From contig CANHNJ010000018.1 of the NCBI GenBank assembly GCA_947462105.1, forward strand, positions 1-50,903: a stretch of 50,903 nt of DNA, in the 5' to 3' direction. The position numbers and the translations under genes were made by a program. The notes below the pieces were generated by a model. The model saw nothing but the letters and a program-made list of their open reading frames with translations, was not told the DNA's origin and made no database searches. Source of the DNA: Alphaproteobacteria bacterium (lineage in GTDB: Bacteria > Pseudomonadota > Alphaproteobacteria > Micropepsales > Micropepsaceae). Shown piece by piece: positions 1 through 6,801 of the stretch. The first letter of the stretch is position 1, and each line of letters begins with the position of its first letter.

Positions 1-129
1 CGTTGGGATACCGACCACCGGCACCGCAGGCCACAGTCTGGCCGCCAGATCAGCCGGCTAGCAACGGGATGGTGCAAAAGATGCCCTTAAACTAACATAC
101 TAACTGGGCCACTCAGTGGGGGCCGGTCA
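1..129 (+). mobile_element. Right end of an IS3-family (IS407-like) insertion sequence, partial
   Basis: The window begins inside the transposase of an IS3-type element. The coding frame ends at 95 and is followed by about 25 bases (104-129) whose reverse complement begins TGACCGGCCCCCACTGAGTG, the usual look of an IS407-group terminal inverted repeat. A related end, starting TGATCTGCCCACTT, occurs at 36196, which supports the assignment. The next gene starts 17 bases beyond the IS end. The left part of the element lies outside the window. Confidence 0.65.
3..95 (+). CDS. IS3-family transposase OrfB, C-terminal end (partial)
   Basis: The frame from base 3 reads LGYRPPAPQATVWPPDQPAS and so on to a TAA at 93-95. 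The LGYRPPAPQ string is the classic end of the DDE integrase domain of IS3-family OrfB proteins, just after the catalytic glutamate region. The 5' part is cut by the window edge, so integrity cannot be judged. The enzyme would cut and join the IS ends during transposition. Confidence 0.6.
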   Translation: MGYRPPAPQATVWPPDQPASNGMVQKMPLN

Positions 130-146
130 ATTACGCGAGGATATCC

Positions 147-1292
147 ATGAAACGCGGTCTTTGCGCCCTGGCCATCGGCCTTGGCTTCGCCATCAGCCCC
201 CAGCTTGCCCCGGCGGCGACGCCCGATCAGGGCCTGCAGATGATCTCCATCGACGTGGAAGGCGGCGGCGGCACGCTCTTCATAACGCCGGAAGGAAAAT
301 CCCTGCTGCTCGACACCGGCAACCCGCCGGGCAGCGCCCTGGTCACGGGCAAGGAAACCGCCGACCGGCTGGCCGATACCATCCGCTCCTTCGGCGTCAC
401 CAAGCTCGATTACCTTCTCACCACCCATTACCACTCCGACCATGTCGGCGGCTTTGCGGCCTTCCTGGAAAAGATGCCGGTGGGTACGCTCATCGACCAT
501 GGTGAAAACCGGCAGCCCGATCCGCCGCCCGGCAGCGCTCCGCCTGCAGGCCGTGGCGGCAATGCGCCCGCCGCCGGCGCCCCGGCGCGGCCGCGCATCA
601 CCACCCAGGGCTATTACGAGCTCTATCTCAAGGCCATCGCGGGCCATAAGCGCATCATCGCCAAGCCCGGCATGTCGCTGGCCATCGGCGCGATGAAGGT
701 GACTTTCGTCATGGCGGATGCGCAGCCGCTGGCCAAGCCGCTGGCGGGTGCGGGCCAGCCCAACCCGGCCTGCGAAGGCATGCCCGGCATGGCCAACAAT
801 GGCGGTGAGGAGAATGCCCGCTCCGTCTCGTCCCTCATCACCTATGGCAAGACGCGCATCGCCGCCTTCGGCGATCTCACCTGGGACCGCGAGAAGGACC
901 TGGTCTGCCCCATGAACCGCGTCGGCAAGGTCGATGTCTTCCTGGCTTCGAACCACGGCCTGCCCCAGTCCAACAGCCCGGCGCTGCTGGCGGCGCTGCA
1001 GCCCATCGTGGTGATCGAGGGCAACGGCATCACCAAGGGCGATGACCCGGAGCGGGTGAAGACCATGATGGAGTCGGGCCGCGTCGAGGGCTTCTGGCGG
1101 CTGCATCGCAACACCCAGCATCCCGAGCTGGACGGCCCGTCCGACATGATCGCCAATCCGGTCACCGAACTGGCGAATGACGGCCATCACAATCTGCGCC
1201 TGCGCATCCTGAAATCCGGCGCCATCACCGTGATCAACGAGCGCAGCGGCTTCAACCGGACCTATCAGGCGGGCGGCGCGTCGGGCCGGTAG
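147..1292 (+). CDS. Exported metallo-beta-lactamase-fold hydrolase
   Basis: The protein has 381 residues. A signal peptide covers about residues 1-23 (MKRGLCALAIGLGFAI...APAA), so the protein should act in the periplasm or outside the cell. The metal-binding motif HYHSDH sits at residues 94-99 after a beta-rich start with LLLDTGNP, as in the ComEC/Rec2-type branch of the metallo-beta-lactamase superfamily. A second part with GDLTWDREKD and SNHGLPQSNSP supplies further metal-ligand candidates (D and H). Substrate is unknown; lactonase, nuclease or phosphodiesterase roles are all seen in the fold. The start ATG at 147 has a GAGGATAT sequence just upstream. The gene begins only 17 bases after an IS end, so its native promoter was probably displaced and transcription may come from the IS. 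Confidence 0.85.
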   Translation: MKRGLCALAIGLGFAISPQLAPAATPDQGLQMISIDVEGGGGTLFITPEGKSLLLDTGNPPGSALVTGKETADRLADTIRSFGVTKLDYLLTTHYHSDHVGGFAAFLEKMPVGTLIDHGENRQPDPPPGSAPPAGRGGNAPAAGAPARPRITTQGYYELYLKAIAGHKRIIAKPGMSLAIGAMKVTFVMADAQPLAKPLAGAGQPNPACEGMPGMANNGGEENARSVSSLITYGKTRIAAFGDLTWDREKDLVCPMNRVGKVDVFLASNHGLPQSNSPALLAALQPIVVIEGNGITKGDDPERVKTMMESGRVEGFWRLHRNTQHPELDGPSDMIANPVTELANDGHHNLRLRILKSGAITVINERSGFNRTYQAGGASGR

Positions 1293-1302
1293 GGATATTG
1301 CA

Positions 1303-1344
1303 CCGCGCATTGACGCGCGGCGGCAAATGCGCCCTGCTGCCGCC
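1303..1344 (+). terminator. Pair of GC-rich hairpins after the MBL-fold gene
   Basis: Two adjacent inverted repeats follow the stop codon: CCGCGC/GCGCGG (1303-1308 with 1315-1320) and GGCGGCA/TGCCGCC (1319-1325 with 1338-1344). No clear T-run follows, so this may be a weak or Rho-assisted terminator, or just the edge of a decayed region. Confidence 0.35.
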
Positions 1345-1373
1345 GCCATCATTTGAGCTTGCCGGATCATGAC

Positions 1374-1649
1374 GCCGCTTTCGGCGATGTCGAGAATGCG
1401 CTGGGCAACCTTGGCCATCTTGCGGCGCGGGAGCGCACGTTGCAGGACCAGTTGCGCGAGACGGAAGGCGTGCTGCGCGCCGCCCAGCGCAAATACGAAG
1501 GCGGCTCGTCTGACTACCTGGTGGTGACGGTTTCCCAGCGCAGTCTCTATGCCCTGCGCGACCAACTTTCAGATATCCGCCGCGCCCGCCTCACCGCCAG
1601 TGTCACGCTGTTCAAGGCGCTGGGTGGAGGCTGGACAACATCAAACTGA
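1374..1649 (+). pseudogene. Remnant of a NodT/OprM-type outer-membrane efflux gene (C-terminal part)
   Basis: The frame encodes AFGDVENALGNLGHLAARER, then a long helix with LRAAQRKYEGGSSDYLVVT, and ends VTLFKALGGGWTTSN. This is the last helical hairpin of RND-efflux outer-membrane factors (TolC superfamily), whose proteins typically end in 'LxKALGGGW'. A normal member has about 470-500 residues, and only about 90 remain. There is no start, signal peptide or beta-barrel segment upstream, so it is a 3' fragment. Its presence next to IS DNA and a second gene remnant marks 1300-2200 as a decayed, recombined zone. Confidence 0.6.
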
Positions 1650-1735
1650 CGGCATCGATATTCTATACAAAATCCCGACCTCTTTTTCGTGCAGCCGCGG
1701 TTCATCCACCGCGGCAAGGCTGGGGCGAGGCGCTC

Positions 1736-1948
1736 ATGGCGAAGAACCAGTCTCATCTCGCGCTGGCTAAGTTTGCCGAAACTGAGAAGTACGCGCCCAA
1801 GTGGGGACGTCTGCACATGAAGTGGGGCGAGGCTCTGGGCTATGCGGGCCAGCCGGAGAAGGCCAAGGCTCAGTATGCGCTGGCCGCCGGGCTTGATCTG
1901 ACGCCGGGTGAGAAGGTGGAACTGGCCCATCATGCCCGGCATGGCTAA
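1736..1948 (+). pseudogene. Remnant of a TPR-repeat gene (C-terminal end)
   Basis: About 70 codons encode ALAKFAETEKYAPKWGRLHM, KWGEALGYAGQPEKAKAQYA and GLDLTPGEKVELAH. These are tetratricopeptide-like helices near the C-terminus of a larger alphaproteobacterial TPR protein. Nothing upstream extends it: 1650-1735 has no readable continuation. The last 22 codons and the DNA after them are repeated at 3691-3855 on the far side of the arsenic cassette. That second copy also keeps the reading LDLTPSEKVEL. Most likely this was the chromosomal gene into whose 3' end the ars DNA was recombined. Confidence 0.5.
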
Positions 1949-2047
1949 CAGGGACTCCGCGGACTCCGCTGACAGCCATTTGCCCCGGCTGAGTCCCTGC
2001 CTAGCCGGGCGGGCGTATGGCGCTGGGCGAGTCTGGGAATGGCTGTG
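1883..2047 (+). repeat. 165-bp direct repeat, left copy, flanking the ars cassette
   Basis: From GCCGCCGGGCTTGATCTGAC to GGGAATGGCTGTG this stretch matches 3691-3855 in the same orientation with scattered mismatches. It covers the 3' end of the TPR remnant and about 110 bases beyond. Similarity stops abruptly at both ends. The two copies enclose exactly the arsR-arsC-aqpS genes. Confidence 0.8.
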
Positions 2048-2200
2048 GCGGCGTCGTGAAGTCTAAGATGTGAAGGGCCGATCTGGCCGGCCAATCACTT
2101 CATGCATGGATGTCCGCATTACCCCCGAAAGCCGCCATTCGTTTGACGAGAGTCGAATGACCGCTTTTGACCTAAAGCGGACATTCAGTCTCACGCGATC

Positions 2201-2236
2201 TTGACGGCTGCCACTCATTTCAATATTCGTTGAAAT
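2201..2236 (+). promoter_or_regulatory. arsR promoter with overlapping ArsR-type operator
   Basis: A -35 box TTGACG (2201-2206) is followed after 17 bases by TATTCG (2224-2229) as -10. The perfect inverted repeat ATTTCAA-N6-TTGAAAT (2217-2223 with 2230-2236) straddles the -10. Its core TCAA-N6-TTGA resembles known ArsR operators, so the repressor would block RNA polymerase until arsenite binds. The predicted start of transcription falls on or within a base or two of the arsR ATG at 2237, so the message is probably leaderless; no Shine-Dalgarno sequence is present. Confidence 0.6.
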
Positions 2237-2593
2237 ATGGAAAATGAAAAGGCGGTTCAACAGCTATCCGCGCTGGCACACGCCGCCCGGCTGGCGCTCT
2301 TTCGCCTGATGGTGAAAGCCGGCCCCGAAGGGATGGCGGCGGGCGACTTTGCCCGCAAGCTCAAGACGCCGCCCAATACCATGTCCGCGCAACTTCTCCT
2401 GCTTTTTAATGCAGGACTGATCCGTGCCCGCCGACACGGGCGCTCCATCATCTATGCAGCAGATTTCGAGGCCATGAGTTCACTTCTGATCTTTTTGACT
2501 CATGACTGCTGTGGGGGACGGCCCGAAGTATGTGCCCCGCTCGCATCGATTACGAAAGACTGTTGTCCTCCCAAGAACCGCGCTCGCCGATGA
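2237..2593 (+). CDS. arsR: ArsR-family arsenical-responsive repressor
   Basis: The protein has 118 residues and a winged helix-turn-helix (about residues 8-85, with LSALAHAARLALFRLMVKAG and the recognition helix near KTPPNTMSAQLLLLF). It is expected to bind the inverted repeat just upstream and to leave DNA when As(III) or Sb(III) binds. Candidate metal-binding cysteines are at the C-terminal end: HDCCGG at about 92-97, one near VCAPL, and CCPP near the end. That placement differs from E. coli ArsR, whose cysteines lie in the DNA-binding helix, and resembles the C-terminal-site ArsR type. Its stop overlaps the arsC start in an ATGA (2590-2593), so the three genes should be translated together. 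Confidence 0.85.
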   Translation: MENEKAVQQLSALAHAARLALFRLMVKAGPEGMAAGDFARKLKTPPNTMSAQLLLLFNAGLIRARRHGRSIIYAADFEAMSSLLIFLTHDCCGGRPEVCAPLASITKDCCPPKNRARR

Positions 2594-3009
2594 CCCGCAA
2601 CGTCCTGTTTCTCTGCACTGGCAATTCGGCGCGCTCTATCTTGGCCGAGGCAATCCTGAACCGGCTGGGTGCTGGCAAGTTCACAGCATACAGCGCCGGA
2701 AGCCAGCCGAAGGGGCGGGTACATCCCGGCACCATCCGGTTGCTGGAAAGCAGGGGCTACGATGTGAGCGGCTTACGCTCAAAATCATGGGACGAGTTCA
2801 CTGGACCCGATGGCGTTCAAATCGATTACATCATCACTGTCTGCAACAATGCGGCGGGTGAAGTCTGCCCCATTATCCCCGGCAAGCCCGCAAAGTACCA
2901 CTGGGACATTCCCGATCCGCCCGCCGCTGGCGACGTACCACAGGCATTTGAGGAAGCCTATAGATTGCTGACACAGCACATCGCCGCATTCATTGCGAAG
3001 GCTGTATGA
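2590..3009 (+). CDS. arsC: Arsenate reductase, low-molecular-weight phosphatase type
   Basis: The protein has 139 residues and begins MTRNVLFLCTGNSARSILAE. The CTGNSARS loop is the P-loop (CX5R) of the low-molecular-weight tyrosine phosphatase fold, which reduces As(V) to As(III) in the thioredoxin- or glutaredoxin-linked ArsC class. A further cysteine pair for electron relay may be provided by VCNNAAGEVC (about residues 83-92), as in thioredoxin-coupled enzymes. DPP near the C-terminus supplies the general-acid aspartate. An upstream in-frame start exists, but the ATG at 2590 in the ATGA overlap with arsR and the start of the fold point to this one. The reduced product would leave through the aquaglyceroporin encoded next. 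Confidence 0.88.
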   Translation: MTRNVLFLCTGNSARSILAEAILNRLGAGKFTAYSAGSQPKGRVHPGTIRLLESRGYDVSGLRSKSWDEFTGPDGVQIDYIITVCNNAAGEVCPIIPGKPAKYHWDIPDPPAAGDVPQAFEEAYRLLTQHIAAFIAKAV

Positions 3010-3671
3010 GTATCGCCAGACGTGCCGTCGCCGAAGTTTTGGGCACGGGCTTATTGCTCGCTACCGTTGTCGGCTCTGGAATCATGGCCGCCAAGCTATC
3101 GAGCGGAAACGATGCGCTGGCGCTGTTATGCAACACCTTGCCGACAGGCGCGGTCTTGGTGGTACTGATCCAGATGTTTGGCCCGGTGTCGGGCGCGCAT
3201 TTCAACCCGGCTGTTTCTATCTGTTTCGTTCTGCGTGGTGAACTATCTTGGCGGGATGCGGCGCTCTACATCGCGTGTCAGGTGGCCGGAGCAATATTGG
3301 GCGTGTGGCTGGCTCATCTGATGTTTGAACTGCCGGTCTGGCAGCTTTCGACCCATGTGCGGACCGGGCCGGGTCAGTGGCTTGCGGAAGTGGTGGCGAC
3401 ATTCGGCCTGATCCTGTGCATCTTGGGTTGCCGGTCCTGTGCTCCGGCTTCGGTGCCATACGCTGTGGGCCTCTACATCACCGCCGCTTACTGGTTTACC
3501 GCCTCCACCAGCTTCGCGAATCCGGCTGTCACGGTGGCACGGTCCCTGTCTGACACCTTTGCCGGGATCGCCCCGGATGGGGTCTTGGGGTTCATCCTTG
3601 CCCAGATGGCCGGGATGCTGATCGGGGTTACCTTGGGAAGTTGGCTGTGGCCGACAAGACGTGACGCATAA
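3006..3671 (+). CDS. aqpS: MIP-family channel of an ars operon (AqpS-like arsenite channel)
   Basis: The protein has 221 residues and six predicted membrane helices. It carries the two half-helix NPA motifs of the aquaporin fold, HFNPAV (about residues 65-70) and FANPAV (about 172-177). In rhizobial ars operons an AqpS channel replaces an ArsB or Acr3 pump and lets arsenite made by ArsC flow out down its gradient. That role is inferred here from the identical gene order arsR-aqpS/arsC. The start overlaps the arsC stop in ATGA (3006-3009). No arsB, acr3 or arsH is nearby. Water or glycerol transport alone would not explain the operon. Confidence 0.85.
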   Translation: MSIARRAVAEVLGTGLLLATVVGSGIMAAKLSSGNDALALLCNTLPTGAVLVVLIQMFGPVSGAHFNPAVSICFVLRGELSWRDAALYIACQVAGAILGVWLAHLMFELPVWQLSTHVRTGPGQWLAEVVATFGLILCILGCRSCAPASVPYAVGLYITAAYWFTASTSFANPAVTVARSLSDTFAGIAPDGVLGFILAQMAGMLIGVTLGSWLWPTRRDA

Positions 3672-3690
3672 CGAATGGCCGCTTTGGGGT

Positions 3691-3855
3691 GCCACCGGGC
3701 TTGATCTGACGCCGAGTGAGAAGGTGGAACTAACCTATCTGACTAGGCGTGGCTCATAGGCCTATAGCGACTCCACTGGCAGCCATTTGCCTCGGCTGAG
3801 TCCCCCTGCCAGCCGGGCGGACGGATGGGGCTCGGTGAGCCTGGGAATGGCTGTG
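3691..3855 (+). repeat. 165-bp direct repeat, right copy
   Basis: This copy begins GCCACCGGGCTTGATCTGAC, 20 bases after the aqpS stop, and ends GGGAATGGCTGTG. It is colinear with 1883-2047. It carries more substitutions inside the former TPR reading frame, which suggests it is the non-functional or older copy. The rest of the gap between aqpS and rep (3672-3928) holds no gene. Confidence 0.8.
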
Positions 3856-3918
3856 ACGGGCGCTATTCACAGATCTTTCTCGCATAGGTCCTTGCCCGAA
3901 GCTGACCCCGTACCCCCT

Positions 3919-3978
3919 GTCACATCAGTCACATAGTCACATTCAGCCCGTCCATTGTGACTTTGTGACCGTTGTGAC
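3919..3978. repeat. Symmetric array of six GTCACA/TGTGAC boxes at the rep 3' end (candidate origin)
   Basis: GTCACA occurs at 3919-3924, 3928-3933 and 3936-3941. Its complement TGTGAC occurs at 3956-3961, 3964-3969 and 3973-3978. Spacings are 9 and 8 on the left and 8 and 9 on the right, so all three pairs share one centre between 3948 and 3949. About 23 of 28 positions of the two arms are complementary, around a 10-base centre. The right half lies in the last codons of the Rep gene. Iterons facing each other just downstream of a primase-helicase gene resemble origins of satellite and P4-type replicons. No T-run follows, so a terminator is less likely. Confidence 0.55.
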
Positions 3979-5836
3979 TGGCCATTACGTCAGGGTGCAG
4001 GTACCGACCGCGCCCCGCTTTAGTTAATTCTCCCGACTTGACCATCCGGGACAGCATTTGGCGTAAATTCTGGCCATTCATCCCGGTCAGGCTTTCCAAA
4101 TCTTTTGGTTCCAGACCGTCGGCTCCGGCATCCTTCAGGCAACTCAGAATGTCATTACGCTCATCGGACCGGCGTACATCAGAGGCATTGCCCAAAGCTT
4201 TCCAGCGGCAAACTGACTTGTCGAACTGGATGGCAAGGTCAAATTCCTCCAAGTCCCGGCCACGCCCAGCAATGGTGGCGCCTTGCCCATTCCTATCCAA
4301 GATAAGGACTGTGTCAGCGGCCCCAGTTATGCCGTTTGTTCCAGAAACAATTTCCAGCTTGTCGTCAGCACCCATTTTCCGGGTGTGGTGGACGAGAACG
4401 ATGGCGACGCCAAACTCATCTGCCAGCGCCTTCCAGATCGTGACCGTATTGTAGTCAGCCTCATAATTTCCTTCTTCGCGCACCTTCCCGCCACGAACCT
4501 TGGCAAGTACATCGATAATAATTAAGCGTGGGTTAGGCTTTGCTTCCAGAAATGACCGAACCAATTCAATGCCGCCTTCATCGGCTCTAGGCATCGAGCA
4601 TATGAAGGTAAGTTGCTCAGGCCACGTAGTTGCCATTTTCGTCATGCGGTTTTTGAGACGGCGCTCTGTGTCTTCTAGGGCGGCGTAAAGGACATCGCCG
4701 CCTTCGCATTTGATCCCAAGCGTTTCACTGCCACCACCGACAGCAACTGCCCAATCCAAGGCGAGCCAAGACTTTCCAAGCTTGGGCCGGCCCGCCAGTA
4801 CGGTTACGCCTTGCGGCAAGTAATTTGGTATCACCCAATTGATAGGCGGGAATGTTTTGTCTTTCAAATCGGCTGCGGAAATCCATTGAAAATCTGGGCT
4901 TCCAGTATCAGGTGCAAACTTCCCAGCGCCTTGAACCATGCGGGGGATATCATCGACCCGGTCTTGCCAGCGGTCCATCTCTGGGCCTTCGACGGCTGGC
5001 TTGGCGGCCATCATGATAGCCCGTAGGTGGTTGACCACCGCGCCTTTGTGCATCCCGCTGGCGACCAATGAGGCGGAAATCCTGAGCAGCGCGTCGTGAT
5101 ATGACCGTTCGTCTAGGGCTGGATTGATAATTGCCTTGAAAAGCTCCGAAGCATCGCCGGTCCCGGCCTTACCGCCAGGTGTGGCCCTGGCCTGGTGTGT
5201 GCGCCCGCGGATGTCATCCAGGTCCAAGCCAAAGGCAGCTACGGCGTCCGCTAGGCTGTAGACGTTCGCTAGATCGCAGGACAGCAGCCTTGTTTTGAAG
5301 GCGCCCGTCGGTCTGGTCTTGGTGTTGCTACCCACCGGCAGGCGGGCATAGCGGACAGGGTTGTTGCCGCTGCTGTCGGCTTCGACATGGCCGCTAGCGC
5401 CCATAGCATGGAGGACGGCATCAATTAAATCAGCGTTGCGGGTATCAGGGTCAGCCGGGTCTAGGATAACGCCGACTTGGTAGTTCCCCTTGGAGGTTTC
5501 CAAGGCATAGGAATACCCGCCAACAAGGTCGTTTAATCCAGCCGCCGTCACATCGTCAGCCAACAGCACAGCCAGGCGGCCTAAGACTTCCTTGGACCTG
5601 CGCTTGTCGCCATCGCGGGCGTACATAACTCCGACTGAGTAATAGTTATTGTCGGCGCCGCGCTGGTCAATCCGTGCGCATTCCCCTTCGTTCCCAGACC
5701 ATGAACTGCCCGCCCAGACGCTAGGCGGTGCCGCGCTAGGATCGGCGACGAATGATGTAGTCCAGCCGCAGGTGCCGTCTGCAAGATTGCCATAGACCGC
5801 TTTGAGAAAGGCGCTGTTTGGGGTGCTGGCGCTCAT
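3929..5836 (-). CDS. RepB-like primase / RepA-like helicase fusion of an integrative element
   Basis: The protein has 635 residues from the ATG at 5836, which overlaps the alpA stop in ATGA. The N-terminal part (about 1-215) looks like a RepB-type primase and contains RYARLPVGSNTK (163-174), the conserved 'R-x-P-G-x-N-x-K' segment. The C-terminal part is a RecA-fold helicase (AAA_25/RepA type), with Walker A GRPKLGKS at 349-356, a LIIIDVLAKV Walker B strand and VLVHHTRK further on. A winged-helix-like tail follows near EPKDLESLTGMNGQNLRQML. Together these suggest a replication initiator that primes and unwinds its own origin. The final codons overlap the symmetric GTCACA array, a plausible binding site for this protein. 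I infer autonomous or excised-form replication from family knowledge only. Confidence 0.75.
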   Translation of the reverse strand: MSASTPNSAFLKAVYGNLADGTCGWTTSFVADPSAAPPSVWAGSSWSGNEGECARIDQRGADNNYYSVGVMYARDGDKRRSKEVLGRLAVLLADDVTAAGLNDLVGGYSYALETSKGNYQVGVILDPADPDTRNADLIDAVLHAMGASGHVEADSSGNNPVRYARLPVGSNTKTRPTGAFKTRLLSCDLANVYSLADAVAAFGLDLDDIRGRTHQARATPGGKAGTGDASELFKAIINPALDERSYHDALLRISASLVASGMHKGAVVNHLRAIMMAAKPAVEGPEMDRWQDRVDDIPRMVQGAGKFAPDTGSPDFQWISAADLKDKTFPPINWVIPNYLPQGVTVLAGRPKLGKSWLALDWAVAVGGGSETLGIKCEGGDVLYAALEDTERRLKNRMTKMATTWPEQLTFICSMPRADEGGIELVRSFLEAKPNPRLIIIDVLAKVRGGKVREEGNYEADYNTVTIWKALADEFGVAIVLVHHTRKMGADDKLEIVSGTNGITGAADTVLILDRNGQGATIAGRGRDLEEFDLAIQFDKSVCRWKALGNASDVRRSDERNDILSCLKDAGADGLEPKDLESLTGMNGQNLRQMLSRMVKSGELTKAGRGRYLHPDVMASHNGHKVTMDGLNVTM

Positions 5837-6081
5837 AGCCGCCCCCCAACCTGCTCTAGCCAAGCCATCACATCTGATCGCCGCCAGATCGTTATGCCCG
5901 CGAATTTAAGGGGTTGGGGGAAGCGCCCTTGTCTTGCCCAAAGCCATATGGTCGACCGGGCTATCGGCACGACCTTTAAAACATGCTCGATCCGGCAAAG
6001 CGGCGGTAGCCCCGCTTCGGGCGCAAGTCCGGCTATAGACGCCGTTGAACTTTTTGGGATTGCTGGCTCAGATTTCGTCAT
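5833..6081 (-). CDS. AlpA-like helix-turn-helix regulator/excisionase
   Basis: The start at 6081 gives 82 residues; the frame extends upstream but without a sensible start or homologous sequence. Residues from about 33 on, CRIEHVLKVVPIARSTIWLW followed by FPQPLKFAG and WRRSDVMAWLEQ, are the winged-helix signature of AlpA/MerR-type small DNA-binding proteins. In P4-like elements and phage satellites AlpA turns on the integrase or acts as excisionase. The stop overlaps the rep start, so the two are one operon. No strong Shine-Dalgarno sequence is visible before 6081. Confidence 0.75.
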   Translation of the reverse strand: MTKSEPAIPKSSTASIAGLAPEAGLPPLCRIEHVLKVVPIARSTIWLWARQGRFPQPLKFAGITIWRRSDVMAWLEQVGGRL

Positions 6082-6507
6082 AAAAACACCCACTAGCAAC
6101 AACAACAAAACATGAGCCTTGCGGCTCGGCTCTTTGTCTTTGTTCGCTGTGGGCGATGGCTTTTGACGAAGCCACATTCGGCCATGGGTGGGCCACGCGA
6201 CGTGCGCTGTCAGTCTTACATGGGTCGCGTGTAGGCAACGCCATGCACTGCTGACTATGTAAGAATCATCGATTCCATAAAGCTTCGCAAGTTTTTCGTT
6301 CGATAAACCTTAGAATTATTTTATCTAGCCAATTCAGTCTCTTAAATTAAACAAATTCCGAACATCATGCGTTAAGCGCAATATCATTGGGTTATATGCA
6401 TCTTATTTTTGATTACTTCCGGGAATCGATCGCGATTCGCAGCGTATATATATGTCCGTACACGGAACAACTATGCTATACTCCACACCTGACCAAAGGA
6501 GCGTCGC
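6082..6507. promoter_or_regulatory. Control region of the integrative element
   Basis: This 426-base gene-free region separates the divergent alpA-rep and terminase-small-like genes and becomes AT-rich at about 6280-6420. It contains a hairpin TGGCTT/AAGCCA (6157-6162 with 6169-6174), an operator-like inverted repeat TCCGT-AC-ACGGA (6455-6466), and TATACT (6477-6482) as a likely -10 for the rightward gene. No convincing -35 is seen. It probably holds both promoters and the site of an element repressor, but no repressor gene is recognised. Confidence 0.35.
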
Positions 6508-6801
6508 ATGGCTAATTCAGGAAGTTTTCGCAAAGGCGTTAAAAAGCCAAACCAAGGCAAGCACGGCCCGCCCAAGGCATCCTTGGCGGCTCGGGAGGCA
6601 ATCGCCCGCTTCGTGGACGGCAACAGCGAACGCCTTCAGGGCTGGCTGGACCAGATAGCCGAGCGCGACGGCCCAAGAGCGGCCTTCCAGTGCGTCGTGG
6701 ACCTGATCGAGTTCCACGTTCCCAAGCTCGCTAGGCGCGAGCTAGTCGGCGTGGAGGATGGACCGCTGGAATTGATTGTTAGCTGGCAGGATCGCGGCTG
6801 A
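6508..6801 (+). CDS. Small phage-type protein, terminase-small-subunit-like
   Basis: The protein has 97 residues with a good ribosome site (AAAGGAG) seven bases before the ATG. Its layout is a basic Gly/Lys/Pro-rich start (KGVKKPNQGKHGPPKASLAA), then helix AREAIARFVDGNSERLQGWL, then VVDLIEFHVPKLARRELVGV. It resembles small proteins encoded just upstream of terminase large subunits in prophages, often called small terminase or DUF5681-like. This is pattern recognition, not a search. Here it stands alone, with no large terminase or capsid gene. In phage satellites a lone small terminase redirects helper packaging, which would be an attractive role. Its 3' end overlaps the integrase gene by 23 bases tail to tail. 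Confidence 0.5.
   Translation: MANSGSFRKGVKKPNQGKHGPPKASLAAREAIARFVDGNSERLQGWLDQIAERDGPRAAFQCVVDLIEFHVPKLARRELVGVEDGPLELIVSWQDRG

Noticed and set aside
87-1565. Long minus-strand open frame (492 codons) across the MBL-fold gene
   Set aside because: It is the antisense shadow of a GC-rich gene; it has no domain logic, and the plus strand shows a signal peptide and HxHxDH motif.
3672-3928. Second attachment site (copy of the tRNA-Val 3' end) at the far end of the integrative element
   Set aside because: I compared the tRNA 3' sequence with this region and with 1-2100 and found no convincing copy; the element border there remains unknown.
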